Shown in pieces: positions 24,819 to 36,424 of a stretch of DNA of 64,000 bases (position 1 is the stretch's first letter; every line of letters begins with the position of its first letter). The DNA is taken from positions 96,948 through 160,947 of the forward strand of contig JAAOMT010000460.1 in the NCBI GenBank assembly GCA_016748015.1, written 5' to 3'. A model generated the notes under the pieces. The model had not been told where the DNA came from and did no database searches. It worked only from the letters and a program-made list of their open reading frames with translations. The DNA comes from Geosiphon pyriformis. Lineage: Eukaryota; Glomeromycota; Glomeromycetes; Archaeosporales; Geosiphonaceae. The translations under genes and the position numbers were made by a program.

Positions 24819-27088
24819 CTATACACCTATATGAACAAAAACTTTATTACCTATGCCTGAAAAAAACAAACAAGACTTACAAAAACTGAAACCAACACTA
24901 ATTGCTTCAGCAACACCCAGCAATCCAATCACGTCTGCCGACAGCACTAAAAGAAGCCCAGAAATCAAGATAGGAACAGATTTATTGTGTAGAATAAGCC
25001 TATTTTTTTCATAAAGGCATGGTGCTTGGCACAAACCAACCAAATGTCTTCCCAAAAAGCATGACTAAACTCACACACAAAGACCACAATGGTCTGACTC
25101 ACTACTCTGGAATCTTTGAAAACAGAGACAGACTCACAAAACCAATTCTTGAAAACAAAACTCTTGCACAGAGCAGTGCTGACCAAAACGTTAGATGAAC
25201 AAATGAACAACAGCTGCAAGACAACTGAAGAAGAACGACCCAGACCAGATTGCACTCCCTAAGCTGAAGTATAAGAGTCCAACAAATGAGCACAAACATT
25301 GGCATCAAATGGACAAGAAAAAGCATGGTCTGAGACTTTGACATCACCACAAAACAAACACACCACACTAGAGTAACTTTTATCATAAAGCCATTTTCAC
25401 ACGGCAACAGAGAGCTGAAGGTGCAATGCTTTCATAAAATACGTCCAGAAACCAGCAGTCTGCTTGCTAGTAAAACCAGCAGCCATGTGAGAGTCTGGAT
25501 GCCATACCAGCAATGATCTGAACCAATCAATATCCACACACAGACTATTTACTACCACCCATGAACCAGAACTGATTTCCCAATGTGCATAATGGACTGA
25601 CTGAAAAACATCCTGAACAAAATACCTAGAATTACCAGAAATGGCAGTACCATCAACTCTAAGATAGTGTTCATTGATAGAATGAGACAGATTCTAGCTA
25701 GAGAGAGCCACAGCTCTGGCCAACTTATCTGCATGCTTATTGCCTAAAACACCTGAGTAATCTTTGATTTTATATCAATTAATGTTCAAATTCTTATGAC
25801 GAATGATGTTCACAATGTGGCAACATTCAATCCAATACTGATTTCTATAATCCAAGTGAACCAAATTCAATTCCAACTTGCAAGCATCCAAAGCTGCTTG
25901 ACTGTTTGAGAACAAGTCAATTGAGCAAAAAAGAGGAATACACTCGAGAACTAGAGCAATGACTTGCAACTCTGTCAAGGTAGAAGACATCAAACCAGAA
26001 ACTCCCACATCCAAATCCATACTAATGTCCTCAAAAAAAACAGCAGCCCTGGCTTTCATATTAACAGAGCCCAAGCCACTTAAAGATCCATCCGTATAGA
26101 CAGAAAGATGACCAACATCAGAACACAACAAATTAGCATTAATAGCACTAAACCCACACAAATAAAGAATATTTAAAGAGCCACCATCATCTAAAGGCAA
26201 GGAATAGACAGAAAGAGAGGATGCACCACTAAAAAACCAAACAGAAAGCTCAAACCAGACAGGAACTGAACCATGCAGATTCAACCACTTCCACTGCTTG
26301 AAGGTTTTCCAATCAAAAATAGCCCCACTTTGGTCAAGTAGCTGATCTATGAAGGCAATCCCATAATGCCAAAGCGAAGAGACACACTTAAAATAGGTTG
26401 ATTCACCAAGAACACAAGACATAGAAGTTCTACTCCGATGATGAAAAGCATTGGTTAGAGAACTACCCAAGAACAAATTACTTTCAGAGAAAATGCATAC
26501 TATACCAGCCAGAAAATTATTCAAAAAGTTGACCTTAACATGAACTAGATACTGCAAAGAGTAAAATGGACACCAGCAGAGGACCTGAAGATCATGTGAC
26601 TGATGAGAAAATAGACGACCCAAAATACCAATAGAGTTTGCAAAAGAAATAACTGAAGCCAACTTATTCTCAGCCTGAATCTGTTCAAAAGTTTTTAAAC
26701 TGTACAGAGAAGAATAATGAATTGCATCACTAGGGAAGTCATACAGCAGGCCAGACTTAGATTTCAAGCCCTTATGAATCAGAGCATCCCACTTTTTACA
26801 AACATTGACAGGAATATAACTGAATTGTGTTCTATAACCAATGATAGGAAAGAAGACTACCAAAACCAAATATAAAAACTGTTTATCAGATACTGCCTTC
26901 TTGAGAACTAGATTAGCAAAAAACTGGACATCAGAATATGCTTTGGCCAGGCTAGGTTTGAAAAGACCCTCAGTCAACAGATAGATCCCTAAATAGTAAT
27001 GCAATTTCTCTTTCTTGGCAATAGAAATAGATGACCTGCTGATCAACAGGGAAAGATCCGCAACCTTGCAATTGATGGGAATGGTCAC
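24819..27088 (-). pseudogene. LINE L1 ORF2, connection, RNase H and C-terminal CCHC-like part
   Basis: The longest open stretch (27088-25775, 437 codons) carries KKEKLHYYLGIYL and the long connection typical of these LINEs, then RNase H: SVYTDGSLSGLGSVNMKAR (first Asp), TELQVIALVLEC (Glu), SNSQAALDACK, where the usual D before SQAAL is N. The frame then breaks but continues with HSINEHYLRVDG and WHPDSHMAAGFTS. Near 25350 is CLFCGDVKVSDHAFSC, a CCHC-like motif. The final coding segment ends at 24819 with GIGNKVFVHIGV. This region degrades the RNA strand and may bind RNA. Confidence 0.88.
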
Positions 27089-28354
27089 AGTCTTATCATT
27101 ATTAATTAAAATATCATTGATATCAAAAAATTCACTAGCAATGTTGAGAATATGCTGTGTAGCACTTCAACTGCTGCCAATCCATATAGTATTATCAACA
27201 AAGGCACCCACAGTGAAAAAAAAGGAGAGACCAGCCTAAGATTTGGCACAACCACATCCAGAAATAAAGTAAAAATTCAACTTATATCTACACCCATCTG
27301 CCTGTCTCTTGACCTCACATAGAAGAGGATTATAAAATATGTGCCAAAGGAGTGGTGAGAACACCTCCTCCTAGTCCAAGCCATCATGCACTCTGTATTC
27401 ATCCGTCAAACCAAAATTTGTCATAATCTTATTAACGCAATCATTATGAATACCACCAAAAAACTTAATGAATCTGCTATACATTTTTATCCTAACCAAA
27501 CTGTTTTGAAGATGCTCCCATTCAACAGAATCATAAGCCTTCCACATGTCTTGCAAGACCAACCAAAGTTCACAACCCTTCTCCAAAGCATCTTCAACCA
27601 CTGAACCAATGGCAAAAATGGGTGACTGTATTGTCATACCCCTCAGGACCAAAAAATTGTCCCCATGCAAAACATCAAAAGTACTACATACCAATGAGAT
27701 TCTATTCAAGAGAATTTTAGAAAGAATCTTGCAGGCAGTTTCAATTAAAGCAATAGATTGGGTGTTCATGAGAACTCTATCTCACTTATACAGCTTAGGA
27801 ATCATTGAAACCCAAGCTTCTTTCCAAGCACTGGGTACTGATTCACAGATCAAACAAGAATTCAAAAGCACCAAAAGCATATCCAAAACTGATTTATTGC
27901 AATGTTTCTAGAATTCATTCGAAATTCCAGAGAAACCAGCAGCTTTACTCTCAGGAAAATTAGAAACCATACCAAGCAACTTATCAATACCAACAGGGCA
28001 TATTATGCCAAAAAAGGGATCATTGAAAACATACTCCAGAGGCTGGTGTTGGCAGGACCATTTATTTGAGATGTCAGGCATTACTCTGTGCTTCCTGGTC
28101 CAACCTTCCATGATCTCATCCACCCTAGATTTAACTAGAATTGGTTCCAATACCAATTTGTTACCTACTACCAAATGATCCAGTACTATCTTGTGAAAGG
28201 GGCGCTCCAAAACACTTCTAATGGTGTAACTCTTGTCTGATTCAAAGCTCTTTATTCTCTTATTAATAGCTGCCTTGATACACACTTCTTCAGTACACCT
28301 GGATTCCAGCAACTTAGAAGAGCAGTAAGATTTCCTCACCTTAGCTAGAGCCAA
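26850..28354 (-). pseudogene. LINE L1 ORF2, reverse transcriptase domain
   Basis: From the segment YTIRSVLERPFHK onward the RT order is clear: GFSGISNEF, MNTQSIALIETACKIL (the PIAL box), FLVLRGMTIQSPIF, LQDMWKAYDSV (motif A, aspartate kept), and the EEVFSPLLWHIFYNPLLCE box. The catalytic box at 27191-27202 reads FVDN where FVDD is expected, so the second aspartate is Asn. After it comes ILNIASEFFDIN and INNDKTVTIPIN. Stops stand at expected Q or W positions (for example before EEVFSP). The domain is nearly intact in sequence but cannot be active. Confidence 0.88.
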
Positions 28355-28747
28355 GCAAATTGTGTCAAAATTAGAACCTGAAAGAAATAAAGACTTTATT
28401 ACTACTGCACCATCAGCATCAATTTTACACTATGTATCCAACAATAAAGCAAATTCTACATTAGAGACCAAGCAAGAAGCCTTAACCAGCTTAGACATCA
28501 GCAACTTCAGCTTATGAAATCTTGAAGAATCTTTAATGAAAACCCCATCAAAATTCTTGAACCATTTCTTCCTAAATATCTCATTAGCTGAAAGAGTCAT
28601 TATTTTGTGCAAAACATTTCACATGATATCCAAATCCGAGAGTTGTACAGTGGCTTTGAACTTATTGGCAAACATACTAGCATTGGCTGAAGTGGCATCT
28701 TCAAAACTTTTCTATTTAATGTCATCAGTACCCCTAAAATTAAACTT

Positions 28748-29506
28748 CTAACAATCCCTATTAGTCTGTCTACAAAGAGAGTTTAACTGAATATCTAGTA
28801 GACCACCCAGGCCCACAGAAACAAAAACTGCCCAATGATCAATGTTGAAATGTTTGCTCACATTCACAACATTGTGATTCACTACTGCATTGACCAAATT
28901 AGATAAAACTAGCACGAAATCAATTGTTTTTTTCACATCTCTCGAATTTTTCCATGTAGGACTTTTCACTACTGAGCTATCTGACAAAGAGTTGACCAGT
29001 CCCAAGTCTAAACATCTTTTAAAACTCACACTCTTACACAAACTGTCCTCATTGAAATTACCACCCAAAACAATAAAAGAAGATTTATTAACAGTCTTAG
29101 CAATAAGAAAGTTGATTTCACCAGCCTAAGAGAACTGAACTGTTAAAAAAGCACCAGCATATAATCCCAAAATAGACACAGAAAGTTTATTCTTGAAAAG
29201 CAACTTAATAGACAGGAGCCGACCAGGCACCTCAGAAACTTTGCACACATGTCTTACCAAAAAAATGTCCATGACAATCACAATGCCAAAGCTCACATGA
29301 CCAGAATCCAAACCAGAGGTAAACACCTGAACACCATCAAACTTATTCATGATCCATGGGCGAATTTTACCTTTTAACTTGGTCTTAGTAACAATAGAAA
29401 TCAAATTGTTTGTTTCCTTATGCCAATGAATTATATTATCCTGTTTCATAGGATTGTTCATGCCCCTCACATTGCACATGGCAATCTTCCAAACCAAAAC
29501 ACTCAT
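28748..29506 (-). pseudogene. LINE L1 ORF2, APE-like endonuclease domain
   Basis: ORF2 starts at the ATG at 29506-29504 (MSVLVWKIAMCNVRGMNN), overlapping the ORF1 stop. The domain shows NVRGMNN, SIVTKTKL, GLDSGHVSFG, GGNFNED (near 29050), KTIDFVL and FNIDHWAV. These correspond to the N-terminal N, the E-containing loop, and the D-x-N and SDH/TDH-type motifs of exonuclease-endonuclease-phosphatase fold nucleases. A TAG at 29128-29126 replaces a glutamine before AGEINF. The enzyme would nick target DNA to prime reverse transcription. Confidence 0.85.
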
Positions 29507-31420
29507 TGAGAAATAAAGACAGCCGATAAACCCAAATCTGAGCACAAACAATCCAATTTTTCCAAAACAGATTCAACCAAGACCTTTAAAGCCACCATCT
29601 TGGATTCTAAACCACTGATTTTAGTAGTCAAAACTTTAGAACTACTTGGATTTATAACAGGAGCTGTATCACTAATAACAGGAAGAAATGGGTTGGGAAT
29701 CACTGAAACACCATCTAATACCATATCCAAATTCAAACCTAAAACCACAGACACTGGAACTGCCAGGAAAGAAGCATCAGATGTATTTGCCAAAGACACC
29801 AAATTTATGGAACCCAATTTTTCCAAAATACCAGAAACCTGGTCAGCCAAAAGTTTCAGAGAGCATTCCAAAGAAGCCAAGCAACCATACATGTCATAAT
29901 CACCAAGTGAAACAGAAGCAAATAGGGAGGTTTCAGCAACAAGGAATGGGCCAGCACCAAAAAAAACCAAAGGAGCCACATGAGAAAATAAACCACCAGC
30001 TACCTGAGCCCAAGTTCTACCACCAAAAGAAACTAGACAGGCAATAGGAGCTTGTTTTTTCTTATAAATACCAGCCAAACAAACCCGATCCTGGTCAGTT
30101 ACTACCTGCTTCTCATGAACTCCAGAAATCTTACCAGATAAACATGCATCAAAGATATGACCATCACAAATTTACACTCTTAAAAACTGGATTAAAACCA
30201 ATTGCAGCCAACTTTAATTCCTCATCAGCAAAACAAACCACAGCACATCTGTTACAGACATAAGAACTAGGATTGCAACCAATAAAACAGATCTTCCCAC
30301 CATATGAATCAAGTAAACCAGACAAATCATGAACAGTAGTGCCAACTGGTAAAGTATAGAACAAGACCCTATGCTGATTTCTGAATATCCAAGATTGTTT
30401 ATCTTCAACAGCCAATGCCACCTGCACAGAATTCTTTCTTATGAGAACTGACCATTTAGAAGCAATCAAACTAGCCACCTCTGACAACTCAAACTCAACC
30501 AAAGCTTTCTGCCACAAACCAATCAATTGCATCTTAATTGACACAATCTTACCAAACTTAGCAAAAACTGACTCAACTGCTGATCTGGAAAGATTTACTG
30601 GAATTTCTTTGACAATTATTTCCTGATTTGAACAAATGCCCAACTTTCTAACATCATTATTTATTAAAATCTTCTCACAAACTGCCAATTCCTTAGCCTT
30701 GTTAAGACTCAACTCAGAAGTAAAGGAGGATCTGATGATCTCTGAGAATTTTGAAGAAGTAGAAGCTCTCCCAAAACCATCCACTTGATAAAAAATTTTT
30801 TTGATTGCAATTAACTTATTACTGTTCATTTTTCCAGGCACAGCAGATAGCTCAATATCCAATGCAAAAGATTTGACTGGCTTGAAGTTTCTTTTTTCTA
30901 AAACACATAACTTAATACTCAGTAGCTGATTGAAATCTTTGAATTTAGAAGGCAGGAGAGCTACTATATTCTTATTATTACTTAAAACGTTGAATGAAGG
31001 AGCTTTCGGAGGTTGACTTAACACATATATGTGAGTGCACGTTTTCTTGGGTGTAATATTGTCCTCTATGCCATCAACCACAGAATTGTTCAAGTCAGCA
31101 TAACTAGTTTCTTCAGTGACAGTATTCTTCATGTTTTCCAAGTCTGACAGGCTGCCCATACTACTTGCTTTGTTTTCCATTTTGCTGCCCCAAGATTTTG
31201 AAAACCTACCATTAACATCACCAATATTGGCCAGGCCCAATGGACCAGCAGACAAATCAACCACACTGACACCAACTTTAGGATTCTTAGACTTCTTATA
31301 AGATGCACTGTGAGAGTATACACTATTCACCCTCTTTTTTTTTGTATCGAACTGGTTCCCCAAACCAGCAGAAGTAAATCCAGAGCCACCAACAACATAA
31401 CTCGCTAGTTCTATGTTCAT
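29503..31420 (-). pseudogene. LINE L1 ORF1 (gag-like), frameshifted
   Basis: The first open part (31420-30164, 418 codons) begins at an ATG with MNIELASYVVGG. It has an RRM-like region, PVNLSRSAVESVFAKFGKIV (near 30590-30530), and a second segment LPVGTTVHDLSGLLDSYGG. It breaks after VFKSVNL, and the frame continues at about 30150 to 29503 with SFGGRTWAQVAGG and a coiled-coil-like end. Compared with L3, about 50 bases are deleted at the break, removing most of a CX2CX4HX4C zinc knuckle. This kind of protein coats LINE RNA. The stop overlaps the ORF2 start by ATGA. Confidence 0.85.
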
Positions 31421-31551
31421 AAATAAAGGTATGCTTGAAAAAATAGTTAAAATACAAAGAGAATAAGGAGTAAGGAAGACTTTTTTCTTGACAATATCTC
31501 GCTCTCATTGTGACTGAGGGATCAATAAGAAAAAGATTGATTTTTGGTTTT

Positions 31552-31980
31552 AAATATTCTCTTCATGTTAATAAACTTTAATATTTAATTATATTAAAAC
31601 AATAGCTTTTAATTATAGTTATTAATAGAATACTAATTTTTTTTTTGTTTTTTTTTTTGTTGTTTACTAATTGATTAAAAAAATTAAGTGCTAAATATTT
31701 GATGTTAAAGATAGTTTAATAAAAAACCCAAGAACAAGAATAGAAAATTTAAGAATAGCTTGTTAAAAAGGCACAACTATTAGAATAAACTGATCACCAT
31801 GCTAAAAAAAATTCACAAAAAAAATTATTAATTGAATTTCTACTCATTATACAAAAGACTTAACCAAAACTTTTAAACTCCAAAATTTTCAAAAATTATC
31901 AATATTCTTAGCTATTAAGTATTAAATTATAGATTTGTTATTTGTTTTAACACCTCAAATAATCATTTATAATACCACTA
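31552..31980 (+). repeat. XA repeat, copy 3, right part
   Basis: This continues the unit interrupted at 24674 by LINE L1. It matches 4405-4915: TTAATAAACTTTAATATTTA, the T-rich tract near 31629-31660, TGTTTACTAATTGATTAAAA and the segment ATAGATTTGTTATTTG near the end. The final block, equivalent to TCTGTAACA in copy 1, is here TTATAATA. Beyond 31981, about 100 bases of AT-rich DNA lead to the 5' part of LINE L3. Confidence 0.6.
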
Positions 31981-32201
31981 AATTTGTATTTATAGTTATA
32001 ATATTTATTATAATCTTTAAAATATAACTTTATTTTTATAATATTATTAGTTTTTTCTATAATAAAAAGATATTAAAATATAAAAGAATTTTTTCTCTTG
32101 TTGATCTTCTGGTCACAACAAAAACTGAATTTTATTAAAGCAATAACTATTTTTTACTCTCTATTCCTCTTATTTTCACAATTATTTTTTCCAATATATT
32201 T

Positions 32202-33608
32202 TTGTTCATAATTATAGATTTAACAAACTCTTCTGTTGGAAGTTTGGTAACAAGTTCGGCCAGATTGGGAATCCAGTTAGGAGTGAAATCTAAGTATTTG
32301 ATAGATGCTTATTTGTATAGTGCTTTATACAAAAAACCCAAGAAACTTATTGTTGTTAGTGATGTAATCAGGACTTCTATTGGCTCTCTTAATCTTGCTA
32401 ACATGATTTTTGATAATGACAAACCTATTAAATCCTGGAGTAGTAAAGTGAATAGTAAGACAAGCAGTATCAGTGAGATTTTGGACCTAAAAAACATGAA
32501 AAATACAGTGGCAGAGGAAATCAGCTATACAGATTCAAACACTTTGGAAGATGATAATGTGATAAACAATGCCATGCTCAGAAAAATTTGCACCAGAATG
32601 TATGTTCTGGGCAGCCAGCCAAAGAAACTATCTTTCAGTAATATTAATAACAACAATGACATTATTCTACCACTTCCAGTTCCCAAGTTCTCTAACAGTA
32701 GTTGTTTGCTTATTGTAAAGTCATGTGTCTCAAACAAAAAAAATTTCAAGCCAGTTAAATCTTTTGCATTGGATATTGAATTATCAGCTGTGCTAGGCAA
32801 GTCCAATGGTAATAAATTAATTGCAGTAAAAAAAATTTTTTGTCAAGTAAATGGTTTTGGGGAGCTTTAACTCTCTCAAAATTTTCAGGAATCATTAAAG
32901 CTTTATTTACTTTTGAATCTAATATGAATAAGATAAGAGAATTAGCAATCTGTAAAAAAATTATGGTTAATAATGATTTCAAAAAAGTAAACAGTCACTT
33001 GAATTGGAAAATAATTGTTAAGAAGATTCCAGTTAATTTTTCCAAATTGGCTGTAGAGTCAGTTTTTTTTAAGTTTGGTAAGATTGTATCAATCAAGATA
33101 CAGCTGATTGGTTTATGGCAAAAGACTTTGGTAGAATATAAATTATCTAAGATAGCTGATTTGGTTATAGCTAAATAATCTGTTCTCATAAGAAAAGATT
33201 CTGTTTGTATGGCAAAAACCATTGGTAATAAACATATGTAAGTGTCCAAGAATTAGTATTGGGCTTTGTTGTATACACTTTTAGTTGGCACTACTGCTTA
33301 TGACTTAGCTGACTTGTTGGTTTCTTATAGTGAAAAAACTTGCTTCATTGGCTGTAATCCAAATTTATATGTACATAATAAATATGCTATAGTGTGTTTT
33401 GAAAGTAAGGCATTTAGATTGGCTGCTATTAATTCTATTCTAGTTTTTAAAGGTGTGAATTTGCATTGGACTGGGCTTTTTTTGGTCTGCTGTGTTCAAT
33501 ATAAACAGTTTAGTCATATTTTTGTTGATTGTTTAATAAGTGGGAATTCTGGTAGTTGTAGTAGGTGTGTAGTAATTTCTCAAAATTGGGCTTGTTTGAC
33601 CAATATAT
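32202..33608 (+). pseudogene. LINE L3 ORF1, N-terminal part
   Basis: Matches L1 ORF1 throughout. Open pieces are 32202-32870, 32840-33178 and 33266-33608, with a frameshift near 32860 and several stops. The first piece holds SFALDIELSAVLGKSNGNKL, nearly the same as L1. The second has PVNFSKLAVESVFFKFGKIV, and the third LLVGTTAYDLADLLVSYS. Unlike L1 it keeps the zinc-knuckle segment, CVQYKQFSHIFVDC, in which the second Cys is now Tyr. The Ty3 insertion cuts the protein at 33608. Confidence 0.85.
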
Positions 33609-34330
33609 TGTTATAGGTTAAAATAACAAGTTAATAAATAGCAAAAGAGAACAAAATTGTAGGATAATAAAAAGAATCAAAGAGAATTCAGCTTCAAAGA
33701 GCAAATTGAATAAGTATAGATTCAATGTGCAAGATCAGTCTCATAAAATATCTCAGTTGCTATACTTTTCAAAAATAACCAGGGAATTTGAAGATAGAGG
33801 GATAGTCTATACTGTTAACAAATAATCACACACTGATATAATTTTATGCCTTATATCAGCACTCTTAGAATTCAATATTAGATATCAAATGTGCTTTTTA
33901 GTCATGTTTTATTCAATAATCTTCAAATGTTACAATTACATGTTTCAAGAAAAGAGTAAAAAATAACCAACAAGTAATCTTTTATCCCAAGATGTTCAGA
34001 TACTTAAAGATAGGAAAAGAAAAATTAGTAATAAGAAAATGATTGAGATGAAAGTTGTTATTTTATTTTATTTTTTTCTTTGATTCTTATATTCTTACAT
34101 GCTTTTCTATAGCTAAGAGATTCATTGCTTATATAGTTATTAAAAGTGGTCAATGATCAGGTTAACAACTAAGTCAATAATCAGATCAATGATCAGATTA
34201 ATAATTAGGTCAATGGTCAGATCATTGATCAGATCAATGATTACTATCTAAAATTAGAGTGGCTAATTATGTGATATTAGTGGCTAATACATGTGATAAT
34301 TAATAAGAAGTATAGATTTCAACTGTAACA
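33609..34330 (-). repeat. 3' LTR of the nested Ty3 element (722 bp)
   Basis: The + strand runs from TGTTATAGGTTAAAATAACA to TTTCAACTGTAACA. It aligns end to end with 42060-42707. The length difference of 74 bp lies in a region built from ATCAATGATCAG-like units (34147-34240), expanded in this LTR. A purine-rich stretch (GAAGAAGATAA on the minus strand) lies just inside and may be the polypurine tract. Confidence 0.9.
34147..34240 (+). repeat. ATCAATGATCAG-type minisatellite in the 3' LTR
   Basis: Several imperfect 11-13 bp units around ATCAATGATCAG and its variants (GGTCAATGGTCAG, AATAATTAG). The other LTR has only about two such units near 42598-42625. Expansion or contraction of this array explains nearly all of the LTR length difference. 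Confidence 0.75.
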
Positions 34331-34551
34331 TTATCTTCTTCAAAGAGATTGAGCTTCAGCAAAATCAAGTTATTTATGGTGTAATCTATTTGAAGAGTTT
34401 TATCTAACTCAAAGCTAACTAGTTTGTTAAAGTTTTTTGTAGATAGGATATATAATACTTAAAGTAAAATAAGTTTTATATCCAAGAGACCAAATCTTTG
34501 TATTAGGGTTTTGGCTCTTTTAGTAATAGTTAAAACTCTTGGAATATCTAA

Positions 34552-34869
34552 TCATATAATGTCCAAAATTTCAGTCTGTATCTTTGAAGTTGTTTTTTTT
34601 ATGAGTTTTATATCCTTTATAATTTTTTTAAGACGACCATAAAGTTCTAATTGCCTTCTATATGACAAGTTTTTGCCTATAAATAAGATTTCTTGAAGTG
34701 TTTTTCCAATTGTATTGAAAAATAGAAGTATAGCTGCTGTTATACTTTTCAACAGATATTTATCTATTTTGTTACCAATTCTTTTTCTTTTAGTAGTGGT
34801 TTTCTTTGGTCTAATAACAATATGTGTTTTACTGTTATCAGTTATGGTGGTTTGTTTTCCAATGGTCAA
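34552..34869 (-). CDS. Possible lysine-rich extra ORF of the Ty3 element
   Basis: An uninterrupted frame of 105 codons on the element's coding strand, located after integrase and near the 3' LTR. The N-terminal third is basic (PKKTTTKRKRIGNK); the rest looks amphipathic (LLKSITAAILLFFNTIG, then a KLIKK-type stretch). I recognise no domain. It might be an accessory protein, the decayed end of a longer one, or chance in AT-rich DNA. It is noted because most of the element's own genes are full of stops while this frame is not. Confidence 0.25.
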   Translation of the reverse strand: MTIGKQTTITDNSKTHIVIRPKKTTTKRKRIGNKIDKYLLKSITAAILLFFNTIGKTLQEILFIGKNLSYRRQLELYGRLKKIIKDIKLIKKTTSKIQTEILDII

Positions 34870-35201
34870 AGTAGTATTTGAATAGTTTTTGATCTAATAC
34901 TTATAAAGAGTATAAAAGGCGTTGTTACTGAAAGATTTTCACACTTTTCAATGCAAAAATTACAACACATACAATAGAAATTAACATCAAAATCATGCAA
35001 AAAAGGCCTACATCATCACACTTAATCAACAAAATCAGCCAGCAATCTGGAAATAAATGATCAGCAATTAATCTAATTACAACAAAAAAATATGGCACAA
35101 TCCAACAGTTTAACTAAGTTGGATATAAAAAAATCTTGGCAAACTAAGAAACACCAATAGAAATGAATGATTGATGTATGTAATCAGATAACAACAGGTT
35201 T

Positions 35202-35890
35202 TGTTATACTCCAAAATTCTCCTATGCCCTTATTGGAACAATCTAACATTCCAGATCTGCAATTAATGATTAAAAGTAGTTACCAAGAAATGTAATTAAT
35301 TGATTTACTTCTGATTATGTTGATCATAATCACAATTAGTATTATTGATTTACAATCAATGTTCTAGATCCGGCCATCTAAAATCTGATCATCTAAATTA
35401 TTAGCTCTTGGATAAATAACAGACTGAGTAAGCTCATCATGAATTGATTAATTAAATGTATATAAATAATTAATGTATTTTAAATAGTTATAATCTAGTA
35501 TGTAGATCTGATGTAATTTAGCTATATACACAGTTCCTCTGTCAGTTTAAGAAAGTATTAGTTCAATACTAAGCCAATTCTTTGCTATAGTTTTATAGTA
35601 AGCAGTTAGTTTTTTTCTCTACTCTTTATACTCTCTCTCCTCTTTTTATACTCTAAATACTTGTCATCACAATCTCAAGTATGTTTTCCCATATTCTTTA
35701 TCACTATTTAGAATTATGTTGTTTATAATCTTTTACTTACTTGTTATTACCATTTCAAGTTGTTCTATTACTTCTGATCTTTCAAATCATGTGTTATTAT
35801 CATTTCACATTAAATTTTGTTTTACCAAACAAGTTGTTAAATATAAAAATAAGTAATAAAATATCACATTGTTAGAGAGTGGTCTTAACA
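35202..35890. repeat. Possible solo LTR inside the Ty3 element
   Basis: A block with TGTTATACTCC at the left and GGTCTTAACA at the right, which gives TGTTA/TAACA ends. Inside are a TATAAATAATTAA box (near 35461) and three related segments: TTGTCATCACAATCTCAAGT, TTGTTATTACCATTTCAAGT and GTGTTATTATCATTTCACAT. No second copy is present in the window and no target duplication was found. The call rests on the ends and the sequence style only. Confidence 0.3.
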
Positions 35891-36424
35891 ATAAAAAGTT
35901 TAAGCAAAATCTATTTCAGATATGTTTGACTTTCATAATTCCTTTTATAATTCCTATAACTTTGTTTTCAAAGCGGGCATTTGAACACCACACTCTTTTG
36001 ATGACTAATTGAAAGAATTCTGGTTACATATTTCTTTGAGTAGTTGGTTTCACTCTTTGTTGCTAGTTGCACTTCTAATACATAAAGAGATGTGACTTCT
36101 TTTTTCCCCTTTTCAAATACCTAAGACTGGTTCTTGCCCAAAAACAAATAATAATGACAATACTTTCTTTCACTTTTAATGACCTTATTACATACCCCTT
36201 TTGCTTTCCCACCTACTGAAATAGTTCATACACCCATAATATGCTATAGTTAGTAGCATAATCATGGTAATGTGTATTCCAGATAAAAGTTATTGTCATT
36301 GCTAAGAAGTTACAAATCTGTAGCTTTTACCTGATAACAGTATTTTGAATGTTTTAATCCAGAAAATAATTGTTTATGTTAATTGAAGATACCTCTGTTT
36401 TGGAAATAATGCATTTATATATAC

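Larger units (their letters stand above)
24675..31551 (-). mobile_element. LINE L1, near full-length non-LTR retrotransposon
   Basis: The best-preserved element: 5' leader, ORF1, ORF2 with endonuclease, RT and RNase H, a C-terminal CCHC-like motif, 3' untranslated end and an A-rich tail (T-rich at 24675-24700 on +). The ORF layout with RNase H behind RT fits the I/Tad-type LINE groups, though I cannot place it in a clade without a tree. Interruptions are mainly CAG to TAG and TGG to TAG/TGA, with one frameshifting deletion in ORF1. It is inserted in an XA repeat and lies head-to-head with LINE L3, about 0.5 kb apart. Confidence 0.9.
34331..36424 (-). other. Ty3 3' region between integrase and LTR
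   Basis: About 2.1 kb after the end of pol, unusually long for a 3' untranslated region. It holds one lysine-rich open frame (34869-34552) and a block at 35202-35890 that may be a separate solo LTR. No envelope-like membrane protein or other known accessory domain is visible. TTATACTCTCTCTCC near 35625 is a pyrimidine tract. Confidence 0.5.

Noticed and set aside
25102-25407. 101-codon minus frame rich in Cys and Val
   Set aside because: Overlaps the L1 C-terminal CCHC-like region in another frame; the true frame matches L3.
29600-30047. Plus-strand frames of 99 and 119 codons
   Set aside because: Antisense shadows of LINE L1 ORF1.
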